NCBI RefSeq assembly: GCF_900101705.1
Contig: NZ_FNAC01000001.1
Coordinates: 166,162-230,161, forward strand
Reading direction: 5' to 3'
DNA length: 64,000 nt
DNA from: Algoriphagus faecimaris
Lineage (GTDB): Bacteria; Bacteroidota; Bacteroidia; Cytophagales; Cyclobacteriaceae
Position numbers and translations under genes: made by a program. The stretch's first letter is position 1; the number at the start of each line of letters is the position of its first letter. The notes under the pieces are model-generated. The model was not told the origin of the DNA, did no database searches, and saw only the letters and a list, made by a program, of their open reading frames with translations. Below are positions 17,215 to 26,925 of this stretch, in pieces.

Positions 17215-17586
17215 ATGAAACTCGGTGCCTTTTCCATTAGCCTATCTGTCAAAAACCTCCAAGCCTCCAAGGAATTTTATGAACATCTTGGATTTAGTGT
17301 TTTTGCTGGCAGCGAAAAACAAAACTACCTAATCATGAAAAATGAGCAGACTTTGATCGGCCTTTTTCATGAAATGTTCGAAAAAAACATCCTCACTTTC
17401 AACCCCGGCTGGGATCAAGAGGCCGGACTAGTCGAAGACTTCGAGGATGTCAGAAATATCCAAAAAGAACTCCTATCCAAAGGAATCAAACTCGCCCAAG
17501 AAACAGACCCCTCTGCCAGTGGACCCGGCAGTATTTTATTCTTTGATCCAGATGGAAATGCCATATTGATCGATCAGCACGTTTAA
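17215..17586 (+). CDS. VOC (glyoxalase/bleomycin resistance) family protein
   Basis: 123 residues with the paired beta-alpha-beta-beta-beta layout: LGAFSISLSVKNLQASKEFYEHLGF at the start and GSILFFDPDGNAILIDQHV at the end, the latter carrying the FxDPDGN motif. The first metal position is Ser rather than His (FSISLSV), so the metal site may be incomplete. Soluble and cytoplasmic. It sits 36 bases after the oxidoreductase and 17 before the dehydrogenase gene, perhaps as one transcript. Confidence 0.85.
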   Translation: MKLGAFSISLSVKNLQASKEFYEHLGFSVFAGSEKQNYLIMKNEQTLIGLFHEMFEKNILTFNPGWDQEAGLVEDFEDVRNIQKELLSKGIKLAQETDPSASGPGSILFFDPDGNAILIDQHV

Positions 17587-17603
17587 ACCCACTCTTTTTT
17601 CAC

Positions 17604-18572
17604 ATGAAAGCTGTCTATCGCACCACTTACACCGATTCCTCAAGAATCGAGCTGAAAGAACTCCCAATACCGGAGCCTCAAACCGATGAGATTCAAATCA
17701 AAGTCAGCACCACTTCTGTCAACCGAACAGACTTGGCGGTTTTGACAGGATGGCCATGGATCATGAGGCTTTTTGTAGGCTGGCCAAAACCGAGGAATCC
17801 CATCCCTGGCGTAGATTTCGTTGGCAAAGTCACTAAGGTTGGAGACAAAATTCGGGATTTTTCGGTTGGAGATTTGGTCTGGGGGATGAAAGACAATGGG
17901 TTCGGAAGCCATGCAGAGTATTTTTGTACCCATGCGTTCAAACTAATCCAAAAACTGCCGCAAGGCATCGATCCCATTATTGCCGCCGCAAGTATAGAGG
18001 GTGCGCATTACGCTCTTAATTTTTTGAATAAACTTAAGCTAAACCCCAAAGACAGGGTTTTGGTCATCGGAGGGACTGGGGCCATTGGATCTGCAGCGAT
18101 TCAATTGCTCAAAAATCAAAAAATAGAAGTTACTGCTGTCACTTTAGGAAATGTCGATCGCGTCAAGGACTTAGGTGCCGATAAGGTAATAGATGGATTG
18201 GAGGAAAACTTTTTAGACTGTGGGGAGCGGTTTCATGCTATTTTAGATGCTGTGGGAAAAAGTAGATTTTCCATTTGTAAGCCTCTACTACTTCCCAAAG
18301 GATCCTATCTTTCTTCAGAATTGGGACCCAAATGGGAAAATATTTTCCTCGCTTTGACTACTCCGATTTGGAGCAATAAAAAAGTGATTTTCCCTTTACC
18401 ACAAGATATTCAAGGTTCACTTTCACAAATGAGTGAATTGCTCCTGAAAAAACAATTTAATCCCCTGATTGATCGGGTGATTAGGTTAGCTGAAATCAAA
18501 GAAGCTTATTCCTATGTTTCTCAGGGAAAGAAAATCGGAAATGTAATCGTAAAAATGGACATTGAATCCTGA
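17604..18572 (+). CDS. Zinc-free medium-chain dehydrogenase (quinone-oxidoreductase type)
   Basis: 322 residues. The N-terminal GroES-like domain has SVNRTDLAVLTG and PGVDFVGKVTKVG; the Rossmann domain shows VLVIGGTGAIGSAAIQLLK near residue 153. The structural and catalytic zinc ligands of alcohol dehydrogenases are missing, which places it in the NADPH quinone reductase / enoyl reductase branch. Substrate unknown. Confidence 0.88.
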   Translation: MKAVYRTTYTDSSRIELKELPIPEPQTDEIQIKVSTTSVNRTDLAVLTGWPWIMRLFVGWPKPRNPIPGVDFVGKVTKVGDKIRDFSVGDLVWGMKDNGFGSHAEYFCTHAFKLIQKLPQGIDPIIAAASIEGAHYALNFLNKLKLNPKDRVLVIGGTGAIGSAAIQLLKNQKIEVTAVTLGNVDRVKDLGADKVIDGLEENFLDCGERFHAILDAVGKSRFSICKPLLLPKGSYLSSELGPKWENIFLALTTPIWSNKKVIFPLPQDIQGSLSQMSELLLKKQFNPLIDRVIRLAEIKEAYSYVSQGKKIGNVIVKMDIES

Positions 18573-18574
18573 TC

Positions 18575-19681
18575 CTAGATCACAACCCGTTTTCCTGTCT
18601 CCGCTGATTCCAGAATCGCCTCCACTATTCGAATATCCCGTTTCCCTTCTTCTCCAGGCACCTTCATGCGTTGATTATTCATGATGGCCAACGCATCCTG
18701 ATCCATCTGATTGGCTTGCTGCCAAGGTACCTCATAGGGGAAATTGATTTCTCCGAGCGGACTTTTCCCTTTGATTCCGGCATAAGCTTGAAAAGGAGCT
18801 ATTTCTACAGTTCCTTTTTCACAGTGGATATTCAAAAAGTTGATGTTTTCTGCAAAGCTTGTTTTGATCCAGGCGCTCACTCCATCCGGAAATTCCAATT
18901 CGGCCTCCACAATTTCACCTAAGCCATTTTGGTAAATTTCAGGCCGCTCCGTCCAAATTTTAGCAGATTTGACCGCAATGGGCTCCATATTACTGCCCAG
19001 ACGAGCTCCTTGAATGGAATATACCCCCATGTCATAAATGACACCTCCTCCCATTTCACGTTTTTGTTTCCAGTGATTGGTGCGGTTCTCCCGATAGCCC
19101 GCGGCACATTCTACACGCTCTACCGAGCCAAGTAACCCTTCCTTGATAATTCGCTGAAATTCCAATGTATTCGGTTCATGCTGACATCGATACCCTATGG
19201 ATAAACTCACTCCATTCGCTTTACAAGCATCGATCATAGATTGGCATTCCTTGGCCGTAACCGCCATGGGTTTTTCGCACCATACCTGCTTTTTGGCAGC
19301 AGCGGCCCGCTCCACATACTCTCGGTGCATAGAAGGTGGCAAAACAATATAGATGACATCGATGTCAGGATTATCCTTGATGGAGTCAAAATTTTCATAG
19401 TTGTAAACATTCTTGTCCGGAATGTCATATTTATCCATCCAGATTTTTTCCTTTTCCGGAGTACCTGTCACTATTCCCGCGAGATAGCAATGCTTTGTGA
19501 TTTGTAAAGCAGGAGCTAAAAGGTCCGTACTGTAATACCCTAAACCAACCAAGGCTACTCCTAACCTATCTTTTTTTGTCCCCGATTGACTACAAGCCAT
19601 CAAATTCAATGGAGCCAAATATGAAAGCCCGGAAAGTAGACCCAAGCGCTTGATCGATTCTCTTCTTGAAAAATTATCCAT
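18575..19681 (-). CDS. Gfo/Idh/MocA-family oxidoreductase with Tat-type signal
   Basis: 368 residues starting MDNFSRRESIKRLGLLSGL, a twin-arginine signal, followed by a possible lipobox LMAC (Cys30). The Rossmann domain has GVALVGLGYYSTDLLAPAL, and the family motif CEKPMAVTAKECQ lies near residue 135. The C-terminal domain has GGGVIYDMGVYSIQ. Tat export fits a protein that folds around its NAD(P) cofactor before export. It faces the dehydrogenase gene at 17604, ending two bases from it. Confidence 0.88.
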   Translation of the reverse strand: MDNFSRRESIKRLGLLSGLSYLAPLNLMACSQSGTKKDRLGVALVGLGYYSTDLLAPALQITKHCYLAGIVTGTPEKEKIWMDKYDIPDKNVYNYENFDSIKDNPDIDVIYIVLPPSMHREYVERAAAAKKQVWCEKPMAVTAKECQSMIDACKANGVSLSIGYRCQHEPNTLEFQRIIKEGLLGSVERVECAAGYRENRTNHWKQKREMGGGVIYDMGVYSIQGARLGSNMEPIAVKSAKIWTERPEIYQNGLGEIVEAELEFPDGVSAWIKTSFAENINFLNIHCEKGTVEIAPFQAYAGIKGKSPLGEINFPYEVPWQQANQMDQDALAIMNNQRMKVPGEEGKRDIRIVEAILESAETGKRVVI

Positions 19682-19793
19682 AGGTATATATCCTCTTTGT
19701 TTTCAATTCAAAATACAGCCTTTTTATCGCGAGTCAAAATTTACCGTCTCAAGTAGAAGTCTGACTTTTTAGTCAGTATCTGTCTTATTCCCA

Positions 19794-21218
19794 TTAAAAG
19801 AAAAAGAAACCGTAAATCAAGACGGTGAAAAATGCTAAAATTGGCCCTACCACCATCATTATCAATCCTCCGGGTCTAAAACTCTTTTGTTCGACCATTC
19901 CTGTCGAAAAAGCAATGGCATTGGAAGGAGTAGAGACAGGAAGTAGCAGTGCACAGGAGCAACTCAAAGCGACAATTAAAGGGACTGAAAAACCCCAGAT
20001 TCCTGGAAGAGAAAGCGCCAAAGGCACGAGAATGGATGAGGCAGCCGTATTGCTCATAATATTGGAAATCAAGACACCGATGATGGCAAAAATAATCGCA
20101 AGACCAATAGTAGGGATGGACAAGGAATAAATCCCTTCCATCACAATATCAGTCAAGCCTACCTCCACCATGGCTATTCCCAGTGCCAATCCTCCTGCTA
20201 CCAGCATCAAGGTATCCCAAGGAAGCCTTCGTACATCTTCGGCTTTGATCACCTGAAAAATGGTCAGCAGCACAATAGGAATCGCCGATGTCGCTGCGAT
20301 TGGAATACCATGTAGCGGTTCTGTCAACCACGTGCCGACCGTCAGAACCAAGGTAAAAATTACAGCGCCCCGCTCAAATCTTCCCTTGGAACTAGAGTTG
20401 GAGCCCAAAAACTCATTCAAATCTACACCTAGTGCCTCCAGCTGAAGATTGCGCTTCAGAAAATACCAAAAGAAATAAATCGAAATAATAGCTGCAGGAA
20501 TTCCAAATATCATCCACTCCACAAAGGTGATATTTACTCCTTTTTCCTGAAGCGCTCCCACCGCTATCGCATTGGGTGTACTACCAATAATCGTCCCCAT
20601 ACCACCCAAAGTAGCCGCTGCCGGAATTCCAACTAGTAAAGCCTTAGTAAAAGGAGAATCCTTGCCCATGAGTCTAGCCAAGGGCAGAACCGAGGAAACC
20701 ATCATCGCGGTGGTGGCAGTATTAGACATGACCATACTTCCCAAAGCAGTGGTCAGCATAAGACCCAGAAGCAAGCGATCCGGTTTTGAGCCAAATCGCT
20801 GTAAAGTGAATCGAAACAAAGCCTTATCCAAAGCAACCATACTCATGCCTTCTGCGAGAAAAAAACCACCCAAAAGCAACCAAATGACATTACTGGTCCA
20901 TGTTCCCAAGTACATTTCGACAGGGGTTTCGATCTCGGTTTTAATAAAATCCGTACCAAAGCCCAGTAAAAGCCCAGCAATAGTAAATATGGCTACCGCA
21001 AATGGAGGAATGGCCTCTGTAACCCATAAACCAATAGCCAGTATAGTCAGAAAAAAAACATAATTGACATCCACTCCATAGCCCAGTGGTCTGAATAAGG
21101 AGGTCATAAATAGAGCCATTCCAAAATTCCCGATAAAAGTTGAAGAAGCATAAACCCAACCAGTTTTAATCTTCCGGTAAAGTCTCACTGCTGCGAGTCG
21201 AGAATCACTGTATGCCAT
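19794..21218 (-). CDS. SLC13/DASS-family sodium-coupled anion transporter
   Basis: 474 residues with about 11-12 hydrophobic segments. Two inverted halves each carry the sodium-site signature: SNTATTAMM with STPNAIA in the first and SNTAASSILVPLAL with STPSNAIAF in the second. Members import C4-dicarboxylates, citrate or sulfate with sodium. The AMVEVGLTDIV and TLMLVAGGLALG stretches fit the dicarboxylate branch, but the substrate cannot be decided from sequence. It is monocistronic as far as can be seen, with divergent hsp20 upstream. Confidence 0.88.
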   Translation of the reverse strand: MAYSDSRLAAVRLYRKIKTGWVYASSTFIGNFGMALFMTSLFRPLGYGVDVNYVFFLTILAIGLWVTEAIPPFAVAIFTIAGLLLGFGTDFIKTEIETPVEMYLGTWTSNVIWLLLGGFFLAEGMSMVALDKALFRFTLQRFGSKPDRLLLGLMLTTALGSMVMSNTATTAMMVSSVLPLARLMGKDSPFTKALLVGIPAAATLGGMGTIIGSTPNAIAVGALQEKGVNITFVEWMIFGIPAAIISIYFFWYFLKRNLQLEALGVDLNEFLGSNSSSKGRFERGAVIFTLVLTVGTWLTEPLHGIPIAATSAIPIVLLTIFQVIKAEDVRRLPWDTLMLVAGGLALGIAMVEVGLTDIVMEGIYSLSIPTIGLAIIFAIIGVLISNIMSNTAASSILVPLALSLPGIWGFSVPLIVALSCSCALLLPVSTPSNAIAFSTGMVEQKSFRPGGLIMMVVGPILAFFTVLIYGFFFF

Positions 21219-21388
21219 GTTTTAAGAAAAAATTTTTGTGATAAAGATTTTTAAATCGTGGAAGTCAAAGATACCTTCCTATTTTAAATTGTCCAGATTT
21301 TTGACCTCAATCAGTTCTAAATGTGACTTTTATCATAGCTCATCCAGCATAAATAACTGAAATTAGATTAACGAAAAAAAGAAAAGCT

Positions 21389-21835
21389 ATGGGCACTTTA
21401 GCAAAAAGAAACGGAGGTTTCTGGCCCAAGATGGTTCAGGACTTCTTTGGAGCAGAAAATCCCTTCGATTGGGAGGAGAAGTTTTGGTTCCCGGATAAAA
21501 CCGTGGAGGTTCCCTCTGCCAATGTGATCGAGAATGAAAAAGAATTCAAACTCGAACTATCGGCACCGGGATTTGACAAGAAGGACTTTAAAGTAGAAGT
21601 CAACGAGGGTGTACTGAGTATTTCAGCCGAAAAGGAGCACAAAAAAGAAGAGGAAAAGGAAAACTATCGAAAGAAAGAATTCTCCTACTCCAGCATCCGA
21701 CGTGCATTTGCGCTACCTGAAAATATCCGGCAAGAAGCTATCGACGCCAAGTATGAAAACGGACTCTTAAAAATCGTCCTTCCAAAAAATGCACTGAAAG
21801 CCAGTGACAACAAAAAAGCAATAGAGGTCGGCTGA
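21389..21835 (+). CDS. Small heat shock protein, Hsp20/alpha-crystallin family
   Basis: 148 residues. The alpha-crystallin domain runs from about residue 45 to 140: SANVIENEKEFKLELSAPGFDKKDFKVEV, GVLSISAEKE, FSYSSIRRAFALPENI and the conserved AKYENGLLKIVLPK. ATP-independent holdase for unfolding proteins in the cytoplasm. A strong terminator follows at 21885, so it is a single-gene unit. Confidence 0.93.
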   Translation: MGTLAKRNGGFWPKMVQDFFGAENPFDWEEKFWFPDKTVEVPSANVIENEKEFKLELSAPGFDKKDFKVEVNEGVLSISAEKEHKKEEEKENYRKKEFSYSSIRRAFALPENIRQEAIDAKYENGLLKIVLPKNALKASDNKKAIEVG

Positions 21836-21884
21836 AAGGATCTCAGAATTTCTCATACATAGCTATTTTTTATGGTTTGATTAA

Positions 21885-21911
21885 GCCCCGGTTGGATAGC
21901 CGGGGTTTTTT
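21885..21911 (+). terminator. Intrinsic terminator after hsp20
   Basis: CCCCGG and CCGGGG pair across an 8-base loop and are followed by six T, then CTTTTTTT. It lies about 50 bases behind the hsp20 stop codon. Confidence 0.9.
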
Positions 21912-21998
21912 CTTTTTTTCCAGAATGAATCCCATCCATCACATTTTCATTGGAAAGCATCTTGATAAATCAAATATTCCTTGACAAATTGATCTCCC

Positions 21999-24422
21999 AT
22001 GAACACAAAAACGCTGCTATCCACTCCTTTTCTAATGCTTTCAATTCTGCTTTTTTCCTGTCAGGAACAAGGAAATAAAAACAGCATCCAAGGACTAAAA
22101 GAAGAAGTCGAGGTCATCAGAGACGTGAATGGAATCAATCATATTTTTGCCCAAAACGAGGAAGACCTCTTCTTTGCCCAAGGGTACTTGGCCGCTAAGG
22201 ACCGCCTATTTCAATTTGAACTTTGGCGAAGGCAAGCTACTGGAACGCTGGCTGAGATTCTCGGCGAGCGGGAACTGGAACGAGATCGTGGAGTGAGACT
22301 TTTTAAATTTCGAGGGGATAAAGAAACCGAACTCAGACATTATCATCCCCGTGGTGTAGAAATCGTAGATTCCTTCGTCGCTGGAATCAATACCTACATC
22401 GAGGAAGCGCGACAAAATCCAGAAAGTCTTCCGATCGAGTTTCAAATGCTGGGAATCCAACCCGAACCTTGGACTTGGGAAGTGGTGATTTCCCGTCATC
22501 AAGGCTTGCTCGAAAATGTCAGCGACGAACTCAACATCAGCCGCGTAGTCAGTCAAATTGGTACCGAAAAAGCCAAACAACTTTACTATTTCCACCCCAA
22601 TGAACCCGTCTTAGAATTGGATCCGGGAATCCCAGAGGAATTGCTGATGAAGGATATTTTGGCACCTTATCGGGCTTTTAGACGGGGAGTTCGTTTCCAG
22701 CCTGAAGATATTCGGGAAGAATTCCGAAGAGAAGCCGAAGAATTTGAAGAAGCCACAGCTATTTTAGAAGAGGAATTAAACTTCACTTTGGAATCAGATG
22801 CTTTCGCTCAGGGCAGTAATAATTTCGTGGTTGCCGGGGAAAAGTCTGCAAGCGGATTTCCCATGATGGCCAATGATCCGCATCGCCTGCAAGCCATTCC
22901 TTCCTTGCGCTATTGGGTGCATCTGAATGCTCCGGGCTGGAATGTCATCGGTGCTGGTGAACCCGTTATCCCAGGAGTTTCCATCGGCCACAATGAGCAT
23001 GGAGCTTGGGGACTGACCATTTTTTCTACTGACAATGAAGATTTGCGGGTCTATGATCTAAATCCCGACAACCCATCCCAGTACCGATACAGGGATGAAT
23101 GGCTGGAAATGGAAAGCATCCAAGATACGATCCGGGTAAAAGGTCGGGAAGACGAGGTAGTTACACATCACTATACCATCCATGGTCCGGTGACCTTTAT
23201 CGATGAAGAGCTGGATAAAGCCGTTGCCGTGGAATGCGCTTGGTTGGAAACGGGTTCAGCGCCTTATCTGGCAAGTCTGCGAATGGATCAGTCCACGACT
23301 TGGGAGGATTTCAGAGATGCCTGTACCTACAATAATATTCCAGCCGAAAATATGGTTTGGGCAGATAAAAACGGAACGATCGGCTGGCAGGCAACAGGAA
23401 TCGCACCGATCCGAAAAGGCTTTTCCGGATTGGTCGCTACTATGGGCGATGGTCGATTCGAATGGGAGGATTATTTGCCCATCGCCGACCGACCACATGC
23501 TGTCAATCCCGAATCCGGCTTCATCGCTACAGCCAATCAAAATGTAGCACCGGATGATTATGCTTACCCTGAAGCTTTAGGCTTTGAATGGGCAGATGAT
23601 TTCCGGGGAGAGCGGATCAAAGAGGTATTGGGTCAGGATAAGAAATTCACGGTCGAGGAATTGGGAGCTCTGCAAAACGATTACTTGGCTTTGCCCGCAA
23701 GAAAATTGGTACCCTTTCTTAAGAATGTATCCTTGGAAACTGAACGAGCAGATTCCTTAAATCAAGTGCTGCAGTCTTGGGATTTTGTGTTGGACAAAAA
23801 CTCAGTAGCAGCTGGAGTTTATGTGATGTGGGAGCGAATATTGCGAAGAACCATTTCCGAATTGATGATTCCTGATGAAGCCAAACCCTGGTTGGGAAGT
23901 ATTCAATTGACTCGGGTTTTGGAATGGATGGACAAACCCGAAATGCTGTATGACCGCAACCCTGTCGAAAACCGGGATCAGCTCCTGGCAGAAAGCTTTG
24001 AACAAGCCATCGAAGCCTTGGAAGAAAAGCTGGGCGAAAACCCATCTGATTGGCAATACGGACAAGCGGATTACAAACATGCCAAAATCCGTCATCCTCT
24101 GGGCGAAGTGGTCAATGGCGAATGGCAAACCAAACTCAATACCGAAACCTTACCACGAGGAGGATACAGTTTCACTCCAGGAGCCAATGCCTACGGAGAC
24201 AATAACACTTCGGGGGCTTCTTTCCGCATCGTTGTGGATACCCAAGACTGGGAAAAAACCATTGGCATCAACAACCCTGGTCAGTCCGGAAATCCGGAAA
24301 GTCCGTTCTACAAAAATCTCTTCCCTAAATGGGCCAATGATGAATTTGTGGGTATTCCCTTTGCTAAAGATCATATTTTGAAGCAACAGGTGGAGCGGAG
24401 GATATTGAAGACTGATAAGTAA
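21999..24422 (+). CDS. Penicillin acylase family protein (Ntn hydrolase), lipoprotein
   Basis: 807 residues with lipobox LLFSC (Cys21). The precursor layout of penicillin/acylhomoserine-lactone acylases is clear: alpha chain with RDVNGINHIFAQNEEDLFFAQGYLAAKDRLFQ, a spacer, then the autocatalytic site FAQGSNNFVVAG with the N-terminal nucleophile Ser273 of the beta chain. Further motifs are ANDPHR, PGVSIGHNEHGAWGLT, ATANQN and the C-terminal GGYSFTPGANAYGDNN. It hydrolyses amides; substrates in this family range from beta-lactam side chains to acyl-homoserine lactones. It is probably anchored outside the inner membrane. Confidence 0.92.
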   Translation: MNTKTLLSTPFLMLSILLFSCQEQGNKNSIQGLKEEVEVIRDVNGINHIFAQNEEDLFFAQGYLAAKDRLFQFELWRRQATGTLAEILGERELERDRGVRLFKFRGDKETELRHYHPRGVEIVDSFVAGINTYIEEARQNPESLPIEFQMLGIQPEPWTWEVVISRHQGLLENVSDELNISRVVSQIGTEKAKQLYYFHPNEPVLELDPGIPEELLMKDILAPYRAFRRGVRFQPEDIREEFRREAEEFEEATAILEEELNFTLESDAFAQGSNNFVVAGEKSASGFPMMANDPHRLQAIPSLRYWVHLNAPGWNVIGAGEPVIPGVSIGHNEHGAWGLTIFSTDNEDLRVYDLNPDNPSQYRYRDEWLEMESIQDTIRVKGREDEVVTHHYTIHGPVTFIDEELDKAVAVECAWLETGSAPYLASLRMDQSTTWEDFRDACTYNNIPAENMVWADKNGTIGWQATGIAPIRKGFSGLVATMGDGRFEWEDYLPIADRPHAVNPESGFIATANQNVAPDDYAYPEALGFEWADDFRGERIKEVLGQDKKFTVEELGALQNDYLALPARKLVPFLKNVSLETERADSLNQVLQSWDFVLDKNSVAAGVYVMWERILRRTISELMIPDEAKPWLGSIQLTRVLEWMDKPEMLYDRNPVENRDQLLAESFEQAIEALEEKLGENPSDWQYGQADYKHAKIRHPLGEVVNGEWQTKLNTETLPRGGYSFTPGANAYGDNNTSGASFRIVVDTQDWEKTIGINNPGQSGNPESPFYKNLFPKWANDEFVGIPFAKDHILKQQVERRILKTDK

Positions 24423-24426
24423 AAAA

Positions 24427-24450
24427 AGCACCGAGCCGAAACTCGATGCT
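24427..24450 (-). terminator. Intrinsic terminator of the lipoprotein/barrel cluster
   Basis: On the minus strand AGCATCGAG and CTCGGTGCT form a 9-bp stem with one G-T pair and a 6-base loop, followed by a run of T. It lies about 50 bases behind the last gene of the minus-strand cluster and may also serve the plus-strand gene ending at 24422. Confidence 0.8.
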
Positions 24451-24500
24451 GTTTAAATTTATCCTTAAAAACTGTAACGCATATTCAGGACTAGTCAGTA

Positions 24501-25232
24501 TTATTCCTTTTCCTTCCTAAATTCAAATCTATAATACAAACCCAATCTTGTTGACTGGGTCCTTCGCTGATATGTATAGTCTTGCCCATAAAGATTGTAT
24601 CCATTGCTAATTGACCGATTGATATTATTCGTTCGGAAAAGAGTCAGCCCAAAGCGCTTGTATTCCAGAGAAAGTCCATATTGAAAATTCATATAGAAGG
24701 ATTTCGGGATAGTCTCCGAGGCATTCAGTACGTCGATCACCTCCTGAGTCCAATCAATTCCTTGAGGCTCTATCTTCAATTTTTCAAAATCTTGAATTGC
24801 AAAAACAGGAACAGCGGAAAGGTTAAGTAATAATTTCACCTTCTCTGAACCAATGAGCTGATAACTTCCACCTAAGGGAATCTCAATATTTCGAGTGGCA
24901 GTACCCCAGCCTTTACCTATTGAAGGGATATGATCCGGCCAAGAATCTGATGTATATTCTACTGCAAAGGCAATTCTGGATACATGGTATTGGATACCAA
25001 TGTTAAGTTGAATCTTTTCAGAAACCGGGTATTGGTAACTTATAAAAGGCATGGGATAATCTGTAGATCCGTTTGTTTGTTCATATCCAATTAAAGTATC
25101 CAAAGAGATTTGGGAAGCGAACCTCCTTTGCTCATCAATTAACCCAAAACCCACTTTTAAACTCTGGGAAAAAACGGCCTGCCCCACTATCAGAAATAGG
25201 CAGGCAGTCAATATGACTTTGATTTTATTCAT
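24501..25232 (-). CDS. Outer-membrane beta-barrel-like protein, paralogue C
   Basis: 243 residues with a Sec signal (CLFLIVGQAVFSQ). Amphipathic strands alternate through the mature part and the protein ends STRLGLYYRFEFRKEKE, typical of a small outer-membrane barrel. It shares the order SLKVGFGL..., AVPVFAIQDFEKL, GIDWTQEVIDVLNASETIP, FYMNFQYGLSLEYKRFGLTLFR with the two barrels upstream but is the most diverged of the three. It abuts paralogue B without a gap and ends the cluster before the terminator. Family not recognised. Confidence 0.7.
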   Translation of the reverse strand: MNKIKVILTACLFLIVGQAVFSQSLKVGFGLIDEQRRFASQISLDTLIGYEQTNGSTDYPMPFISYQYPVSEKIQLNIGIQYHVSRIAFAVEYTSDSWPDHIPSIGKGWGTATRNIEIPLGGSYQLIGSEKVKLLLNLSAVPVFAIQDFEKLKIEPQGIDWTQEVIDVLNASETIPKSFYMNFQYGLSLEYKRFGLTLFRTNNINRSISNGYNLYGQDYTYQRRTQSTRLGLYYRFEFRKEKE

Positions 25233-25961
25233 TTATTCCCTGTCTTTCTTTTTCAGACCAAAAGAATAGTATAATCCTATTCTTGTCGAACGGATTCTTC
25301 TTTGGAAATTATAACTCTGACCATATAGCTCATAATCCGTACTGATGGATCGACTCATATTTGCCGCACGGAAGAATGTCAATCCAAAGCGTTTATATTC
25401 CACCGATATTCCATACTGATAGTTCATATAGAAAGGGTCTGGAATTGTTTCAACCGCATTAATTACATCCAGTATTTCCTGTGTCCAGTCTATTCCCTGT
25501 GGTACTTCGAGATCGAAGGGCTCAAAATCCTGAATAGACCAGACCGGAACTGCAGATAACTCTAAGAATAATTTGAATTTTTTCTTCTTAATAAGTAAAT
25601 AGCTTACTCCAACAGGAAATTCGAAATTGTTTGTGGTTGTAAGCCCACCTTTTGAAATAAAGGGGGAGTGTTCTGGAAATAATTCCGAGGTATAGCTCGC
25701 AGTCAAGGTAACGAAAGACCTATAAAATTGAATCCCGAAGCTCGAATAAAATCGCTCTGAAAGCGTCCAATCTACTTTGACAAAAGGCATTAAATAGGAA
25801 GCTCCATTTTGAGTCTGTTCAAAAACATTGACAGAATCTAACCGAACTAAGGAATTGCTAAATGAGCGTTCTTCCACTGTGGTAAGCCCTATCCTCAGGT
25901 CTTGTCCAATGGACTTTATGCTTAGACACAGTAAGACAGCTATTAATAATGAAATTCTCAT
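25233..25961 (-). CDS. Outer-membrane beta-barrel-like protein, paralogue B
   Basis: 242 residues, signal peptide MRISLLIAVLLCLSIKSIGQ, then about eight to ten amphipathic strands and a C-terminal STRIGLYYSFGL. It is the downstream half of a tandem duplication whose other copy is 26926-27654. The two genes are nearly identical over 202 bases (one mismatch) covering SAVPVWSIQDFEPF to KRFGLT, but are clearly diverged in the first 130 residues, so homogenisation of the 3' half is likely. Four bases separate it from the truncated lipoprotein gene upstream. Confidence 0.7.
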   Translation of the reverse strand: MRISLLIAVLLCLSIKSIGQDLRIGLTTVEERSFSNSLVRLDSVNVFEQTQNGASYLMPFVKVDWTLSERFYSSFGIQFYRSFVTLTASYTSELFPEHSPFISKGGLTTTNNFEFPVGVSYLLIKKKKFKLFLELSAVPVWSIQDFEPFDLEVPQGIDWTQEILDVINAVETIPDPFYMNYQYGISVEYKRFGLTFFRAANMSRSISTDYELYGQSYNFQRRIRSTRIGLYYSFGLKKKDRE

Positions 25962-25965
25962 ATGA

Positions 25966-26925
25966 TTAATCTACTCGAAGAACAAAGTCTATTTGACCTG
26001 TTGTGAACATTTTAGCATCTGTACCTGTAGCATCATTACAATATTCTACAGGAGTCTTTCCTAAATAGTCATCATTGTTTGAGATAGTTACTGTTTGCTT
26101 CTCTGTAAAGGTGATCCCCGTTATTGGATCTTTAAAGGACAGTTCTGTTTCTGTAGTTTTGGTACCACCACCATCGTACTCATACCAATAATAGGCGATA
26201 GTCTGCGAATAAGCCATTTTTTCCCAATTAAAAACTTCTAAATTATTTGGAAAAACCCATTCAGTTTTACATTCACTAAAAAGACCACAATCTTTCCACT
26301 TACTTCTATCTAATAAAGGCATAGATTTTTGTATTTGAGCCAAATGTGGTTCTTTTGATCCAGTAAAGGCGATAAAATAAACTTCCGGCGCACCATCCCG
26401 CCAACCTGTAGCTTCGCTCAACCATCCCATATCAGTAAACCTCACCCGATCTATTCTATCCCAATTGGAATTCATATCTCGGTCACATCCCGTACTACCC
26501 CCAGTTCCGCTTCCTCCTGAACCTCCTGTTCCGCTTCCACCTCCGGAAGTCCCTCCACACATGTAATCATCGATAAAATAATAATCATTCATCCCATCAC
26601 TAAAATAGGGATCAGAAGCATCCAAACAGGTAGAAAGAGCAATTCGCCGATTAGCTCCTCGCTCTACTTTGATCAGGCGTTCGTTAAGTCCTATAACCAA
26701 TACAGGCTCATCCGGCACTTGATTGATATCCCATTCACCTACTTCTCCATCTGAATAGAAGACCGGTACGATACGGTTCTGATCCAAATCCTGATCAGGT
26801 GAAATATAAAACACAGGCACATCATCACTCAAAGACTGTATGGAATACAGATCCTCCTCCTCGCCCCGCAAGGCCACCTGCATCAACGGATCAAAATCCA
26901 AATCTGAATTATTGACTTTAACCAT
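25966..26925 (-). CDS. Truncated paralogue of the cluster lipoprotein (no signal peptide)
   Basis: 319 residues starting MVKVNNSDLDFDPLMQVALRG. From residue 3 it aligns with the full-length protein encoded at 27659-28942 from about residue 115, so the lipobox and first domain are missing. The rest is intact: PVFYISPDQDLDQNRIVPVFYSDGEVGEW, a Gly/Ser linker of about 20 residues, then CDRDMNSNWDRIDRVRF and the C-terminal domain ending FVLRVD. Its ATG directly follows the stop of the preceding barrel gene. Without a signal it should stay in the cytoplasm, unlike its paralogue, so it is either a duplication by-product or a silent cassette. Confidence 0.65.
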   Translation of the reverse strand: MVKVNNSDLDFDPLMQVALRGEEEDLYSIQSLSDDVPVFYISPDQDLDQNRIVPVFYSDGEVGEWDINQVPDEPVLVIGLNERLIKVERGANRRIALSTCLDASDPYFSDGMNDYYFIDDYMCGGTSGGGSGTGGSGGSGTGGSTGCDRDMNSNWDRIDRVRFTDMGWLSEATGWRDGAPEVYFIAFTGSKEPHLAQIQKSMPLLDRSKWKDCGLFSECKTEWVFPNNLEVFNWEKMAYSQTIAYYWYEYDGGGTKTTETELSFKDPITGITFTEKQTVTISNNDDYLGKTPVEYCNDATGTDAKMFTTGQIDFVLRVD

